Assembly: GCA_963739625.1 (NCBI GenBank)
Contig: CAVUAU010000014.1
Coordinates: 39,598 to 103,597 of the forward strand
Direction: 5' to 3'
From: Salinimicrobium sp963739625
GTDB taxonomy: Bacteria; Bacteroidota; Bacteroidia; Flavobacteriales; Flavobacteriaceae
DNA: 64,000 nt
Below are positions 1 to 8,302 of this stretch, piece after piece (position 1 is the stretch's first letter; the number at the start of each line of letters is the position of its first letter). Under the pieces are notes generated by a model. That model did no database searches. It was given only the letters and a program-made list of their open reading frames with translations, and was not told where the DNA came from. The position numbers and the translations under genes were made by a program.

Positions 1-240
1 TGCCACTTCTTTCAAAACACTGCCGTTGCCGCAGCCCACATCGAGGATACGCAAAGGTGGCCGAAAACAGGCTGAATTTATTACTTTTTCGACACCCTCA
101 AGGGTAATTTTATTTCCGCCCAACCACTTGTTTACCTTATCAAGATCCTGAAGTGTTTCCTCGAGCTCGGGCCCCTGAAGACGAAAATCGTCCATGATCT
201 CTTCTTCCTTGCTGCGTTCTTTCATATTTTTCCACTTCAT
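1..240 (-). CDS. SAM-dependent methyltransferase (N-terminal part, runs off the left edge)
   Basis: Reading leftward from an ATG at 240, the frame stays open to the window edge (80 codons). About residues 64-70 read ILDVGCG, followed by GNGSV; this is motif I of class I S-adenosylmethionine-dependent methyltransferases, which binds the methyl donor. The acceptor-binding part lies outside the window, so the substrate is unknown. The ATG overlaps the TGA of the upstream FAD oxidoreductase (ATGA), so the two are probably translationally coupled and act in one pathway. A second ATG at 225 is an alternative start. In Bacteroidota a methyltransferase next to such an oxidoreductase often sits beside a type III polyketide synthase; that partner cannot be seen here, so this is only a suggestion. 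Confidence 0.8.
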   Translation of the reverse strand, partial: MKWKNMKERSKEEEIMDDFRLQGPELEETLQDLDKVNKWLGGNKITLEGVEKVINSACFRPPLRILDVGCGNGSVLKEVA

Positions 241-1361
241 ACGATAGGGTTGCCATGTGTGGTCCTAATGATCTTTGGCAGTAAAAACGGAAATTTAGCT
301 AAAACTGCCTGGGAAACTTCGGCTAAAGAATCGTTCAACAACAACTTTTGGAGCCATTTTCCCGCGGTGAGTCTTTTGTGGAATTCCTGCTGCCATTTAC
401 GGCTGTACTCCTGTTCGAGTGAATTCCGGTTAAGTCCTTTTTTGCTATTGAGGTGCTTCAGCAGTACTTCTGAAGCGATTTTCCCGCTGTGGATAGCCAT
501 TGCCATGCCGTTGCCGCAGAGCGGATGTATCAAACCCGCCGCATCGCCCAACATCAGCATGTGTTCATGTACCGCATCCTTTTTACTGAAGGAAACCTGC
601 GCGATTGCCAGCGGCCGGTCAAACAGCGGCTTTCCTTGCTTCAGGAAATCATTCAAAAATGGGTTTTTCCGAAGCACTTTTTCCTGAAATACTTCAGGAT
701 CTTTATGTTGTTTAAAACTTCCATAAGTTGCCAGATAGCAGAGATTGACTGCGCCGGTCTCAGTCCTGGAAAGTCCGCAATAGCCGCCGGGGAAATTATG
801 CAGGGCGACGAGATCATCGGGAAAATCTTCGGCTGAAAAATGCCATTTTGCAGCCATCCATGGTGCCGGTTTTTGAAAAAAATCCCGCTCCAGACTCCGG
901 TCGAGATTTGCCCTTTTTCCGTAGGCAGCAAGCACAACAGCCGCCGAATATTCCTCTTCTGAAGTAATGATCCTGAAAGCATTTTCAGAAAAAATCACCT
1001 CATTCACCTTCTCCTGCCTCACTTCTACGCCCTGTTTTACAGCCTCGCGGTATAGCAGATTGTCAAGTGCAAACCGGCTTACACCCAGACCGCCCTGTGG
1101 CAACTCCACTTCCAAAACCTTGCCGTTAACAGTGCTAAACTGAAGCCTGGAGATCTCTTTGGGATTAAGAGCTTCAATAGGAATTTGCAGTTGAGAGAAA
1201 TACGGCAGCACCTCGCGCGACAGATACTCCCCACAAACCTTGTGGTGCGGAAAAGCTTCCTTTTCAAAAAGGGTGATTTTTTGCCCTTTTTGAGCCAGAT
1301 GTATGGCTGCAGTCAAACCTGCAAGCCCTCCACCAATAATTACCACCTCCAATTGCTTCAA
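237..1361 (-). CDS. FAD-dependent oxidoreductase (geranylgeranyl reductase / monooxygenase-like)
   Basis: A 374-residue flavoprotein. The N-terminus (about residues 5-16) carries the dinucleotide-binding GGGLAG motif for FAD, followed by an acidic residue at the end of the second strand (FEKE). A GDAAGLIHPLCGNG motif near residue 270 is the second FAD-binding (GD) motif of the p-hydroxybenzoate hydroxylase / geranylgeranyl reductase superfamily. It probably oxidises or reduces a hydrophobic small molecule, but the substrate is not evident. The start is TTG at 1361: an in-frame stop lies two codons upstream, and the Rossmann motif begins too early for a later start. It overlaps the partial methyltransferase by ATGA, suggesting a shared biosynthetic operon. 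Confidence 0.85.
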   Translation of the reverse strand: MKQLEVVIIGGGLAGLTAAIHLAQKGQKITLFEKEAFPHHKVCGEYLSREVLPYFSQLQIPIEALNPKEISRLQFSTVNGKVLEVELPQGGLGVSRFALDNLLYREAVKQGVEVRQEKVNEVIFSENAFRIITSEEEYSAAVVLAAYGKRANLDRSLERDFFQKPAPWMAAKWHFSAEDFPDDLVALHNFPGGYCGLSRTETGAVNLCYLATYGSFKQHKDPEVFQEKVLRKNPFLNDFLKQGKPLFDRPLAIAQVSFSKKDAVHEHMLMLGDAAGLIHPLCGNGMAMAIHSGKIASEVLLKHLNSKKGLNRNSLEQEYSRKWQQEFHKRLTAGKWLQKLLLNDSLAEVSQAVLAKFPFLLPKIIRTTHGNPIV

Positions 1362-1375
1362 ATTTTATCTTTGGG

Positions 1376-1402
1376 TATAAAAAAGCCCGGCACGCCGGGC
1401 TT
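1376..1402 (-). terminator. Rho-independent terminator after the OmpA-type gene
   Basis: A GC-rich inverted repeat (AGCCCGGC / GCCGGGCT) is followed on the minus strand by a run of six T. It lies between the stop of the OmpA-type gene at 1425 and the start of the oxidoreductase at 1361, so it separates the two transcription units. Confidence 0.85.
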
Positions 1403-1424
1403 CTCAAGTATTAAAACTTATCTT

Positions 1425-2117
1425 CTATTTTTCAGCTTCTCTTTGAGCTTCCTGTTTCAACTCTTCGTTTGCTACAATGGCAAGCTCAACTCTTCTATTC
1501 TTGGAACGTCCTTCTACAGTTGAGTTATCATACTTTGGCTGACTTTCACCATACCATTTGGTTTCAATTCTTTGAGAATCGATTCCCTGCATGGTAAGGA
1601 AGTTGGTTACTGCCTGTGCCCTGTTTTTAGAAAGGGTTAGGTTGTAAGCGTCACTACCGGTATTATCTGTATGACCCTCAACCAAAATGTTGGTCTGTGG
1701 GTATTCCTTAAAGATATCTGCCAGAGATTGCAGTGCTTCCCGGGATTGTCCTTCGATCGCGTATTTATCTGTATCGAAATAAACGCCACTTTGTTCATCA
1801 AAGGTCACGTTGATACCTTCACCCACGCGTTCTACTTCGGCACCTGGAATCTCTTCCTCAATTCTTTGAGCCTGTTTATCCATTTTGTTTCCAATATAAG
1901 CTCCTGCGGCACCACCTACCACACCGCCAATAATGGCGCCAAGGGCAGTGTTACCTTTTCCAACATTGTTGCCTACCACTCCACCAACAACGGCTCCACC
2001 GGTCGCTCCAATGACGGCTCCTTTGTCCTGGTTACTGGCATTTTTTACTGTGTCACACCCAAAAAGGAGTGTTGAAGCAAATAAAATGGCAAACATTCTG
2101 TTTATTGTAGTCTTCAT
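1425..2117 (-). CDS. OmpA-family lipoprotein with glycine-zipper domain
   Basis: A 230-residue envelope protein. It has a lipoprotein signal with the lipobox LLFGC near residue 18. A glycine-rich segment with repeated GGxxG pattern (about residues 30-75) resembles the YMGG/glycine-zipper domain, which packs against or inserts in membranes. The C-terminal OmpA domain (about 105-220) carries the peptidoglycan-binding signature around VEGHTDNTGSDAYN and the RVEL ending. It should tether the outer membrane to peptidoglycan. I chose ATG at 2117: the longer frame would begin at TTG 2126, inside the end of the preceding gene. It follows the lipocalin-like gene by 5 bases, so the two are probably cotranscribed. 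Confidence 0.9.
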   Translation of the reverse strand: MKTTINRMFAILFASTLLFGCDTVKNASNQDKGAVIGATGGAVVGGVVGNNVGKGNTALGAIIGGVVGGAAGAYIGNKMDKQAQRIEEEIPGAEVERVGEGINVTFDEQSGVYFDTDKYAIEGQSREALQSLADIFKEYPQTNILVEGHTDNTGSDAYNLTLSKNRAQAVTNFLTMQGIDSQRIETKWYGESQPKYDNSTVEGRSKNRRVELAIVANEELKQEAQREAEK

Positions 2118-2122
2118 AGTTT

Positions 2123-2602
2123 TCAATTTTTATTAAAGTTCATTCTAATTGTAAAGGGTCTTCCTTCAAAGGTGATGGTTTGTTCCCAAACCATTTGATC
2201 TGCGCTAAGATTTGTGAGATTGATCCTGTACCCGCGGTTATTCATGGTCGACTTGTAATCTGCATCTGTAGGTTTGAACATAAGGTCATAATTACCTGCT
2301 GCTGCGTCTACTTCATCGACAGACCAGATAAAAAAGTTTGGTCCCGGGTCACAGCCGGCGCCTACGGGATTGTAGGAACCTGTATTATTGCTGGAAATAA
2401 AATTCCAGGTTGAGTTCTCAAGACATTCGGCAGGAACGTCATTAAAGACCGTTACCTGCAGGGCTTCTTCATTTCCGGGATAGCTAATGCTGGTCAAGCG
2501 CCAGTCGCCCTTCATGGTTTTTCCCGCTTCCCGCACCACCTGGCTGGACCCACATGAAACGAGGGTGGCAAGGCAGAAAAGGATCAATGCTGTTTTCTTC
2601 AT
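2123..2602 (-). CDS. Lipocalin-like lipoprotein
   Basis: A 159-residue lipoprotein. The start at ATG 2602 gives a clean signal peptide ending in a lipobox (LVSCGSS, Cys near residue 16); the longer frame adds 19 residues without signal character. The mature part begins with a GDWRLTSISYPG stretch and ends with a beta-rich segment and an FTIRMNFNKN tail, resembling the lipocalin-like/META-type small lipoproteins common in Flavobacteriia. The ligand is unknown. It directly precedes the OmpA-family lipoprotein with 5 bases between stop and start, so the pair is likely one envelope transcription unit. Confidence 0.75.
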   Translation of the reverse strand: MKKTALILFCLATLVSCGSSQVVREAGKTMKGDWRLTSISYPGNEEALQVTVFNDVPAECLENSTWNFISSNNTGSYNPVGAGCDPGPNFFIWSVDEVDAAAGNYDLMFKPTDADYKSTMNNRGYRINLTNLSADQMVWEQTITFEGRPFTIRMNFNKN

Positions 2603-2614
2603 TTTTTCTGATTT

Positions 2615-2665
2615 TTTTCCTGAAAAAATCCGGTGAAGATACAACTGTGGCACCGTCACCGGATT
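2615..2665 (-). terminator. Terminator after the DUF1328 gene
   Basis: A 10-bp perfect inverted repeat (AATCCGGTGA at 2627-2636, TCACCGGATT at 2656-2665) with a long 19-base loop is followed on the minus strand by six T. It sits just downstream of the small gene ending at 2679 and just upstream of the lipocalin-like gene start. Confidence 0.65.
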
Positions 2666-2678
2666 GAAAGGTTCTCAA

Positions 2679-2840
2679 TTATCTTCTGAAAAGTCGGCTT
2701 ATCAGCGCTATCACTAGAAGTACGAGGAAAATGTAGAAAATGATCTGCGCGATATCGGCAGCTCCTTCTGCAATCCCGCCAAATCCAAAGATAGCAGCAA
2801 TAATTGCAATGATTAAAAAGATTACGATCAAACGTATCAT
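2679..2840 (-). CDS. DUF1328 (YtjA-like) small membrane protein
   Basis: A 53-residue ORF with ATG at 2840 and TAA at 2679. It has two hydrophobic helices (about residues 2-20 and 31-49) around a short loop GFGGIAEGAADIA, and a basic RLFRR tail. This layout and loop match the DUF1328/YtjA family of tiny inner-membrane proteins, which are widespread and functionally uncharacterised, sometimes linked to stress. It is a single-gene unit with its own terminator at 2615-2665. A longer plus-strand frame over the same bases is only a shadow. Confidence 0.85.
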   Translation of the reverse strand: MIRLIVIFLIIAIIAAIFGFGGIAEGAADIAQIIFYIFLVLLVIALISRLFRR

Positions 2841-2967
2841 AATTAGGGTTTTAGTGTTAGTTACTCTAAATTACGTTTCGACCTTCCGCCAAACAAAAGA
2901 TTATTACTTATTTAACAATTTTTTTGTAAAGAAATACTAACAAGTCTTAGATGATCCTAATTCTTTC

Positions 2968-4977
2968 TTAATAATGCAATAAGTTAAGTAATTCTTCCTC
3001 AAAACGGCTCTTTGAAAGATATCCTTCTTCCAGGGCTTTTGCAAAAGGAACAGGAGTGTCAAGGCTGCCTACCCGTTTAACGGGAGCATCCAGGGATTCG
3101 AAGCATTCTTCGGAGATCATCGCAGCAATATCTGAAGCTATTCCGCCAAAGAGAGAATCTTCCTGAAGAATGATGGCTTTTCCTGTTTTTCGCACCGATG
3201 CAAAGATGGCTTCGGTGTCCAAAGGTTGCAGGCTGCGCAAGTCCAGAAGATCGGCGTTGATCTCAGGATGTTTTTCCAGCACCTCAAGAGCCCAATGCAC
3301 TGCCGCGCCAAAACTTATGATCGATATATCGTCTCCTTCTTTTAACCTGGCGGCTTTTCCGAAGGGAATGGTGTAATAATTCTCTGGCACTTCCTGCCTT
3401 ATACTCCTGTACAAGGCCTTGTGTTCAAAGAAAAGCACAGGATTTGGATCATTGAAGGCAGTGTTCAAAAGCCCTTTTGCGTCAACAGGAAAAGCGGGAT
3501 AAACCACTTTTAAGCCCGGAGTTTTAGTGAACCAGGCCTCATTCGTTTGACTGTGAAAGGGACCGGCGCCCACTCCTGCTCCACACGGCATTCGCAAAAC
3601 AACATCGGCATTTTGGTTCCAGCGATAGTGGACTTTCGCCAGGTAATTCACCACGGGATTAAAGCCCGAGCTCACAAAATCGGCAAACTGCAGTTCCACC
3701 ATGGCCTTCATTCCTTTAATGGAAAGTCCCATGGCTGTCTCGACGATCCCCGATTCACAAATTGGGGTATTTCTTACGCGGTCGCGGCCAAATTCTTCGA
3801 CAAAACCTTCTGTTATCTTGAAAACACCTCCGTATTCGGCAATGTCCTGACCCATGAGGATGAGGTTTTCATGCCGCTGCATTGACTGACGCAAACCTTC
3901 AGAAATCGCATCTATAAAACGTAGTTCTTTAGATTCTTCCTCAGACTCAAAGTGCTCATATTCAAAGGATTCAAAAAGGTCATTTAATTCTTTGGTTTTA
4001 TCAAATTCCATTGCCGGTTCGGCGTTGGCTTTCTTTAAATCTTCATCAATTTCTGCCTTAATTTCTTCACGGAACCGTTCATCAAGTTCTTCGGTTAAGA
4101 TACCTTCGGAAAAAAGGAACTGCCTGTAATTCTCAACAGGATCTTTTGCTGCCCAATGCTGCATCAACTCCTGGGGCACATATTTTGTACCACTGGCTTC
4201 TTCATGGCCGCGCATTCTGAAGGTTTCGAACTCCACAAAAACCGGCCGCGGATCTTCCCTCATGCTCTCTGCCAGTTCACTTACTTTTTGATGCACCTCA
4301 AGAATGTTGTTTCCATCTATGATATGAGCTTCCATTCCGTAGCCTTTTGCACGATGTGCGAGCTTTTCGCAGCGGTATTGCTCCACCGTAGGCGTGGAAA
4401 GGCCGTAGCCATTGTTTTCAATGCAAAACAGCACCGGCAAATCCCAAACTGAGGCAATATTCATGGCTTCGTGAAAATCTCCTTCACTGGTACCACCCTC
4501 TCCCGTAAATACAGCAGTGATCTTTTGCTCTTTTTGAAGCTTATGCGCCAGCGCGATCCCATCGGCAACACCTAACTGCGGCCCAAGATGTGAGATCATG
4601 CCTATGATTTTGAACTCCTGTGTGCCAAAGTGGAAACTACGGTCACGGCCTTTGGTAAAGCCCGAAGCTTTTCCCTGCCATTGACTAAAGAGCCTGTGCA
4701 ACGGAATTTTTCGGGAGGTGAATACTCCCAGATTGCGGTGCATTGGCAGCACATATTCGTCTTCCTCCAGTGCCAGGGTTACTCCTACCGCAATGGCTTC
4801 CTGGCCAATTCCGCTGAACCACTTTGATATTTTTCCCTGCCGCAGCAAAACCAGCATCTTTTCTTCAATGAGCCTGGGCTTCAACATTTCGAAGTACAGT
4901 TGCTGCATCTTTTCTTTTGAAAAATGTCCTTTCTTGAAGTCGAGTTCAGGATGTATCATAGGTGTTTCTGTAGCCAT
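2968..4977 (-). CDS. 2-oxoacid dehydrogenase E1, fused alpha and beta subunits (branched-chain type)
   Basis: A 669-residue fusion. The N-terminal half (about 1-330) is the alpha subunit, with the thiamine-diphosphate motif starting GEGGTSEGDF and ending in the Asn pair of ENNGYG. The C-terminal half (about 345-669) is the beta subunit, with the transketolase pyrimidine-binding domain (MGQDIAEYGGVF, FADF) and C-terminal domain. It catalyses oxidative decarboxylation of branched-chain 2-oxoacids or pyruvate onto lipoyl-E2. Fusion of the two subunits is known in Bacteroidota. The start is ATG 4977; the longer frame would begin at GTG 4995, next to a probable -7 promoter box. No E2 or E3 gene is adjacent, so the rest of the complex is encoded elsewhere. 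Confidence 0.9.
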   Translation of the reverse strand: MATETPMIHPELDFKKGHFSKEKMQQLYFEMLKPRLIEEKMLVLLRQGKISKWFSGIGQEAIAVGVTLALEEDEYVLPMHRNLGVFTSRKIPLHRLFSQWQGKASGFTKGRDRSFHFGTQEFKIIGMISHLGPQLGVADGIALAHKLQKEQKITAVFTGEGGTSEGDFHEAMNIASVWDLPVLFCIENNGYGLSTPTVEQYRCEKLAHRAKGYGMEAHIIDGNNILEVHQKVSELAESMREDPRPVFVEFETFRMRGHEEASGTKYVPQELMQHWAAKDPVENYRQFLFSEGILTEELDERFREEIKAEIDEDLKKANAEPAMEFDKTKELNDLFESFEYEHFESEEESKELRFIDAISEGLRQSMQRHENLILMGQDIAEYGGVFKITEGFVEEFGRDRVRNTPICESGIVETAMGLSIKGMKAMVELQFADFVSSGFNPVVNYLAKVHYRWNQNADVVLRMPCGAGVGAGPFHSQTNEAWFTKTPGLKVVYPAFPVDAKGLLNTAFNDPNPVLFFEHKALYRSIRQEVPENYYTIPFGKAARLKEGDDISIISFGAAVHWALEVLEKHPEINADLLDLRSLQPLDTEAIFASVRKTGKAIILQEDSLFGGIASDIAAMISEECFESLDAPVKRVGSLDTPVPFAKALEEGYLSKSRFEEELLNLLHY

Positions 4978-4996
4978 TTTTGATGAATTATGCACT

Positions 4997-5004
4997 CAAA
5001 TGTA
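4997..5004 (-). promoter_or_regulatory. Probable Bacteroidota -7 box (TACATTTG) for the E1 gene
   Basis: An exact match to TAnnTTTG on the minus strand, 19 bases upstream of the chosen E1 start at 4977. I see no good -33 TTTG at the usual spacing, so this rests on the -7 box alone. Confidence 0.4.
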
Positions 5005-5068
5005 GTCAAAAATGGATTCCTGTTTATTAAGAATTGTATAAACCACTTCTATCTCATGGGAATTTATT

Positions 5069-5076
5069 TAACTTTG
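5069..5076 (+). promoter_or_regulatory. Probable -7 box (TAACTTTG) for the 5.1-8.2 kb operon
   Basis: TAACTTTG fits TAnnTTTG and lies 23 bases before the ATG at 5100. The -33 position is only partly conserved. It would drive the oxygenase-SUI1-DUF1835-phosphorylase operon. Confidence 0.4.
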
Positions 5077-5099
5077 TTAGGTACTAATAAAAGAACCTT

Positions 5100-6053
5100 A
5101 TGGAAATGAATAACATTCCCAGTGTTGACCTTGCCGACTTCCTTTCAGATGATCCTCAAAGAAAACAGAAGTTTGTAGACGAGATTGGAAAGGCCTATGA
5201 AGAAATAGGTTTTGTGGCTTTAAAACACCATTTTTTAAGCGACGAACTGGTTGAAGAACTATATAAAGAAGTAAAAAACTTTTTTGCCCTCCCCTTGGAG
5301 ACAAAAAAGAAATATGAAATTGAAGGCCTTGCAGGGCAGCGTGGATATATTTCCTTTGGAAAAGAGCATGCAAAAGGCAAAAAAGAAGGAGACCTCAAGG
5401 AATTCTGGCATTTTGGACAGGAACCTTCAGCAGATGCTAATCTAACCGAAGAATATCCTAAAAATGTACAGGTAGAGGAGCTGCAGGATTTCAACCACAC
5501 CGGGATGGAAGCCTACAGGATGCTTGAAAAAACGGGAATTTATGTATTACGGGCCCTTGCACTTTATATAGGTCTTGATGAACATTATTTTGATCACTGG
5601 GCGAGCAACGGGAACAGTATCCTGCGTCCTATTCACTACCCTCCTATTACCGAAGAGCCTAAAGGTGCAGTTCGCGCCGGGGCCCATGGAGATATCAATC
5701 TCATTACCTTGTTGATGGGTGCATCAACCGGAGGCCTGCAGGTGTTGAGAAAAGACGGTGAATGGATAGATGCCATTCCGCAGGAAGATGAACTGGTGAT
5801 CAATGTAGGTGATATGCTCGAAAGACACACGAATAACAAATTAAGATCAACCATTCACAGGGTAGTAAACCCGCCAAGGGAAGAATGGGGAAATCCCCGC
5901 TACTCCATTCCTTTCTTTATGCACCCCCGCAGTGAAATGCCACTTAACTGTCTTGAAGAATGTATTGATAAAGACCACCCTAAAGCTTATCCGGATATTA
6001 CCGCAGGAGAATTCCTCAACCAGCGGCTTATGGAAATAGGACTCAAAAAGTAA
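5100..6053 (+). CDS. 2-oxoglutarate/Fe(II)-dependent oxygenase, isopenicillin N synthase family
   Basis: A 317-residue protein with the N-terminal DIOX_N region (about 6-125, including the GFVALKHH segment) and the C-terminal double-stranded beta helix. The iron triad is visible as HGD (His and Asp near residues 197-199) and His near 252 in STIHRVVNPP. The RYS motif near residue 267 is the usual binding site for the co-substrate carboxylate. It probably hydroxylates or desaturates a small molecule, unidentified here. It heads a tight four-gene operon; the SUI1-like gene begins 3 bases after its stop. Confidence 0.85.
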   Translation: MEMNNIPSVDLADFLSDDPQRKQKFVDEIGKAYEEIGFVALKHHFLSDELVEELYKEVKNFFALPLETKKKYEIEGLAGQRGYISFGKEHAKGKKEGDLKEFWHFGQEPSADANLTEEYPKNVQVEELQDFNHTGMEAYRMLEKTGIYVLRALALYIGLDEHYFDHWASNGNSILRPIHYPPITEEPKGAVRAGAHGDINLITLLMGASTGGLQVLRKDGEWIDAIPQEDELVINVGDMLERHTNNKLRSTIHRVVNPPREEWGNPRYSIPFFMHPRSEMPLNCLEECIDKDHPKAYPDITAGEFLNQRLMEIGLKK

Positions 6054-6056
6054 ATA

Positions 6057-6407
6057 ATGGCCAAGAAAAAACTGGGACTGGAAGATCTGGGCGGATTTGT
6101 TTTTTCCACTAATGACGATTTTGATCCCGGGCAGGATGAAGAGCAGCAAGAAAGGCTAAACCCTTCTGAGCAGCAGCTGGAGGCCCATTACAGCTCAAAA
6201 GGCAGGGCAGGAAAAACTGTAACTGTGGTTAAAGGCTTTATTGGACCAGATGAAGACCTGCAGTCACTTGGCAAAGAGCTGAAAAAGAAATGTGGTGTGG
6301 GCGGCTCGGTAAAAGACGGGGAAATAATCATACAAGGAGACGTTCGTGATAAAGTAATGGCTCACCTTCAAAAAAAAGGTTATAAAGTCAAACGCATAGG
6401 CGGCTAA
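6057..6407 (+). CDS. SUI1/eIF1-like translation factor (YciH family)
   Basis: A 116-residue protein. Residues about 45-116 form the SUI1 fold: a TVVKGF strand, a basic LKKKCGVGGSV loop and a DVRDKVMAHL helix, ending KRIGG. In eukaryotes this fold (eIF1) monitors start-codon selection; the bacterial YciH relatives bind the small ribosomal subunit and influence initiation fidelity. The N-terminal 45 residues are acidic and probably disordered. It lies 3 bases after the oxygenase and 10 bases before the DUF1835 gene. Confidence 0.9.
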   Translation: MAKKKLGLEDLGGFVFSTNDDFDPGQDEEQQERLNPSEQQLEAHYSSKGRAGKTVTVVKGFIGPDEDLQSLGKELKKKCGVGGSVKDGEIIIQGDVRDKVMAHLQKKGYKVKRIGG

Positions 6408-6417
6408 ATCAACATTT

Positions 6418-7356
6418 ATGGAGGAAAAGAAGTTTTTGCATATCTGCAACGGTGATGACCTGGCAGAAAAAGTAGAGGAGCTCGGCCTTGGCGGAGACCT
6501 TGTGGTCTGGCGCGAAATGTTATGCGAGGGACCTACTGCCATGGAAGTTGGGGAAAAGGAATTTCTTGACCTGCGCAAAACTTTCCTCAAAAAAAGCTAC
6601 GGGATCACAAAAAAAGAATACACAGACAAGTTTGTAAAAGAACTCGAGCGGCTGGCTTCCATCAACAACTACAATGAGGTGGTGCTTTGGTTTGAGTTTG
6701 ACCTCTTTTCTCACATGAACATGCTGGCCCTGATCAGTTTTTTACTTCAAAACAAGAAAACAGATCCGCTATCCCTGGTTTGCAGCCGCAAACTGAAAGG
6801 GGAAAAAGAAATGGAACCTCTTTCAGAACTTTCAAAAAAGCATCTTCAGCAGCATCATGAACATCGTATTGCTCTAACAGAGGACGATGTGGCTACCGCC
6901 CAATTGATCTGGGAGCTCTACTGCGCCCGCAACCATAAAAGACTAACTTCAGAAATAAAAAGGACCACTAATTTCGAGTACCTCGCAAGCAGCATAAGGG
7001 CTCACATAGAGCGTTTTCCTAATGCCAATACGGGGCTAAATACTCTTGAAGTCAATGTGCTGAAGCTTATCAACGAACATGAGATCAAGAACAGGCATCA
7101 CCTGCTGGGTTACGCCCTTAAATATCAGGGCTATTACGGCTATGTTGATGTCCAGATGCAAAGAGTTCTCGAAAAACTTTCTATTTTCTTCACGCAAAAC
7201 GACGATAACGGGATCACCCTGAATGAAGACGGTGAAAAAGCGATTGCCGGCACCAAAAACTATTATCAAAAATTAAAAGATGACGAATTCTACGGGGGCG
7301 CCAGGAAATACGATTTCCTTTACGAACCTGAAAGTCATGACCTACTAAAACTCTAA
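6418..7356 (+). CDS. DUF1835 domain protein
   Basis: A 312-residue soluble protein. The first 130 residues match the DUF1835 pattern: an opening FLHICNGDDLAEK, then a DLVVWREMLCEGP segment typical of the family, and a VLWFEFDLFSHMNML strand-helix. The C-terminal part is helical with many charged residues. No catalytic residues are assigned for the family and I cannot assign a function. It is the third gene of the oxygenase operon, and the next gene starts 1 base after its stop. Confidence 0.75.
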   Translation: MEEKKFLHICNGDDLAEKVEELGLGGDLVVWREMLCEGPTAMEVGEKEFLDLRKTFLKKSYGITKKEYTDKFVKELERLASINNYNEVVLWFEFDLFSHMNMLALISFLLQNKKTDPLSLVCSRKLKGEKEMEPLSELSKKHLQQHHEHRIALTEDDVATAQLIWELYCARNHKRLTSEIKRTTNFEYLASSIRAHIERFPNANTGLNTLEVNVLKLINEHEIKNRHHLLGYALKYQGYYGYVDVQMQRVLEKLSIFFTQNDDNGITLNEDGEKAIAGTKNYYQKLKDDEFYGGARKYDFLYEPESHDLLKL

Positions 7357-7357
7357 C

Positions 7358-8233
7358 ATGAATAATCTTGCAGCTTCAGAATTTATTCTGAACAAGGACG
7401 GCAGCATCTATCACCTGAACCTGCGTCCTGAACAATTGGCCGACACAGTAATCGTAGTTGGCGACCCGGATCGGGTACAAAAAATCACTAAACATTTTGA
7501 CAATATTGAATGTGTGGTCCAAAAAAGGGAATTCCACACTCAAACGGGAACCTATAAGGGTAAAAGAATTAGCGTTCTCTCAACCGGAATTGGCACAGAC
7601 AATATTGATATTGTCATGAACGAGCTGGACGCCCTGGCAAATATTGACTTCGAAAGCAGACAGATCAAAGAGAACCTTAAACAACTGGACATCATTAGAA
7701 TAGGAACTTCAGGATCCATTCAAATGGAAATTCCGGTAGATTCTTTTGTGGTGAGCAAAAGAGCCGTGGGTTTTGATGCTTTGCTGCATTTTTACCAGAG
7801 TGAAGCCGTGCAACTTCAGGATTTCAATGAAGCCCTTGATGAACAGCTGCAGCTAAGTCCTAAGAAAAGCAAACCCTACGCGGTAGCCTGTGATGAGGAC
7901 CTGGCAAAGATATTTGAAGGCCCCGAGACTGTTGATGGATTTACCGGTTCAAATATTGGTTTTTATGCGCCACAAGGCAGGGTCCTAAGATTGCCTCTGA
8001 AAGATGAAAATTTCAGGGAAAAACTGGAAGCCTTTGAATTTAAAGGAGTAAAGATCACAAACCTCGAAATGGAGACTTCGGCCATCTATGGAATGTCTAA
8101 GATGCTTGGTCACCGCGCCGTTTCCCTTAACGCGATTGTAGCTAACCGGCCTGCCGAAGAGTTCTCTAAAGACGGGGGACAAACAGTAGAAAACCTTATA
8201 ATATTTGCCCTCGAAAGGCTGGCCCGGGCGTAG
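7358..8233 (+). CDS. Nucleoside phosphorylase (PNP/UDP family, uridine phosphorylase-like)
   Basis: A 291-residue enzyme of the PNP_UDP_1 family. The phosphate-binding GDPDRV motif lies near residue 36, the GTSGSIQ strand near 112, and the nucleoside-binding NLEMETSAIYGM motif near residue 232, where the MET/Glu residues contact the ribose. It should split a nucleoside with phosphate into base and ribose-1-phosphate; the uridine-like architecture is the best guess. It ends the operon. The 69 bases before ppk1 contain a promoter box. Confidence 0.85.
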   Translation: MNNLAASEFILNKDGSIYHLNLRPEQLADTVIVVGDPDRVQKITKHFDNIECVVQKREFHTQTGTYKGKRISVLSTGIGTDNIDIVMNELDALANIDFESRQIKENLKQLDIIRIGTSGSIQMEIPVDSFVVSKRAVGFDALLHFYQSEAVQLQDFNEALDEQLQLSPKKSKPYAVACDEDLAKIFEGPETVDGFTGSNIGFYAPQGRVLRLPLKDENFREKLEAFEFKGVKITNLEMETSAIYGMSKMLGHRAVSLNAIVANRPAEEFSKDGGQTVENLIIFALERLARA

Positions 8234-8275
8234 GTCATTTAACACAATATTTAATCCCGAAGTGCGGCAGATTCG

Positions 8276-8283
8276 TATTTTTG
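8276..8283 (+). promoter_or_regulatory. Probable -7 box (TATTTTTG) for ppk1
   Basis: TATTTTTG fits TAnnTTTG, 19 bases before the ppk1 ATG at 8303. No clear -33 box is present at the expected distance. Confidence 0.4.
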
Positions 8284-8302
8284 GGTAAAGTCCCATATAT
8301 GT

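Noticed and set aside
2740..2940. A 66-codon plus-strand frame over the DUF1328 gene
   Set aside because: It is antisense to a well-matched small membrane protein and has no leader or homology of its own.
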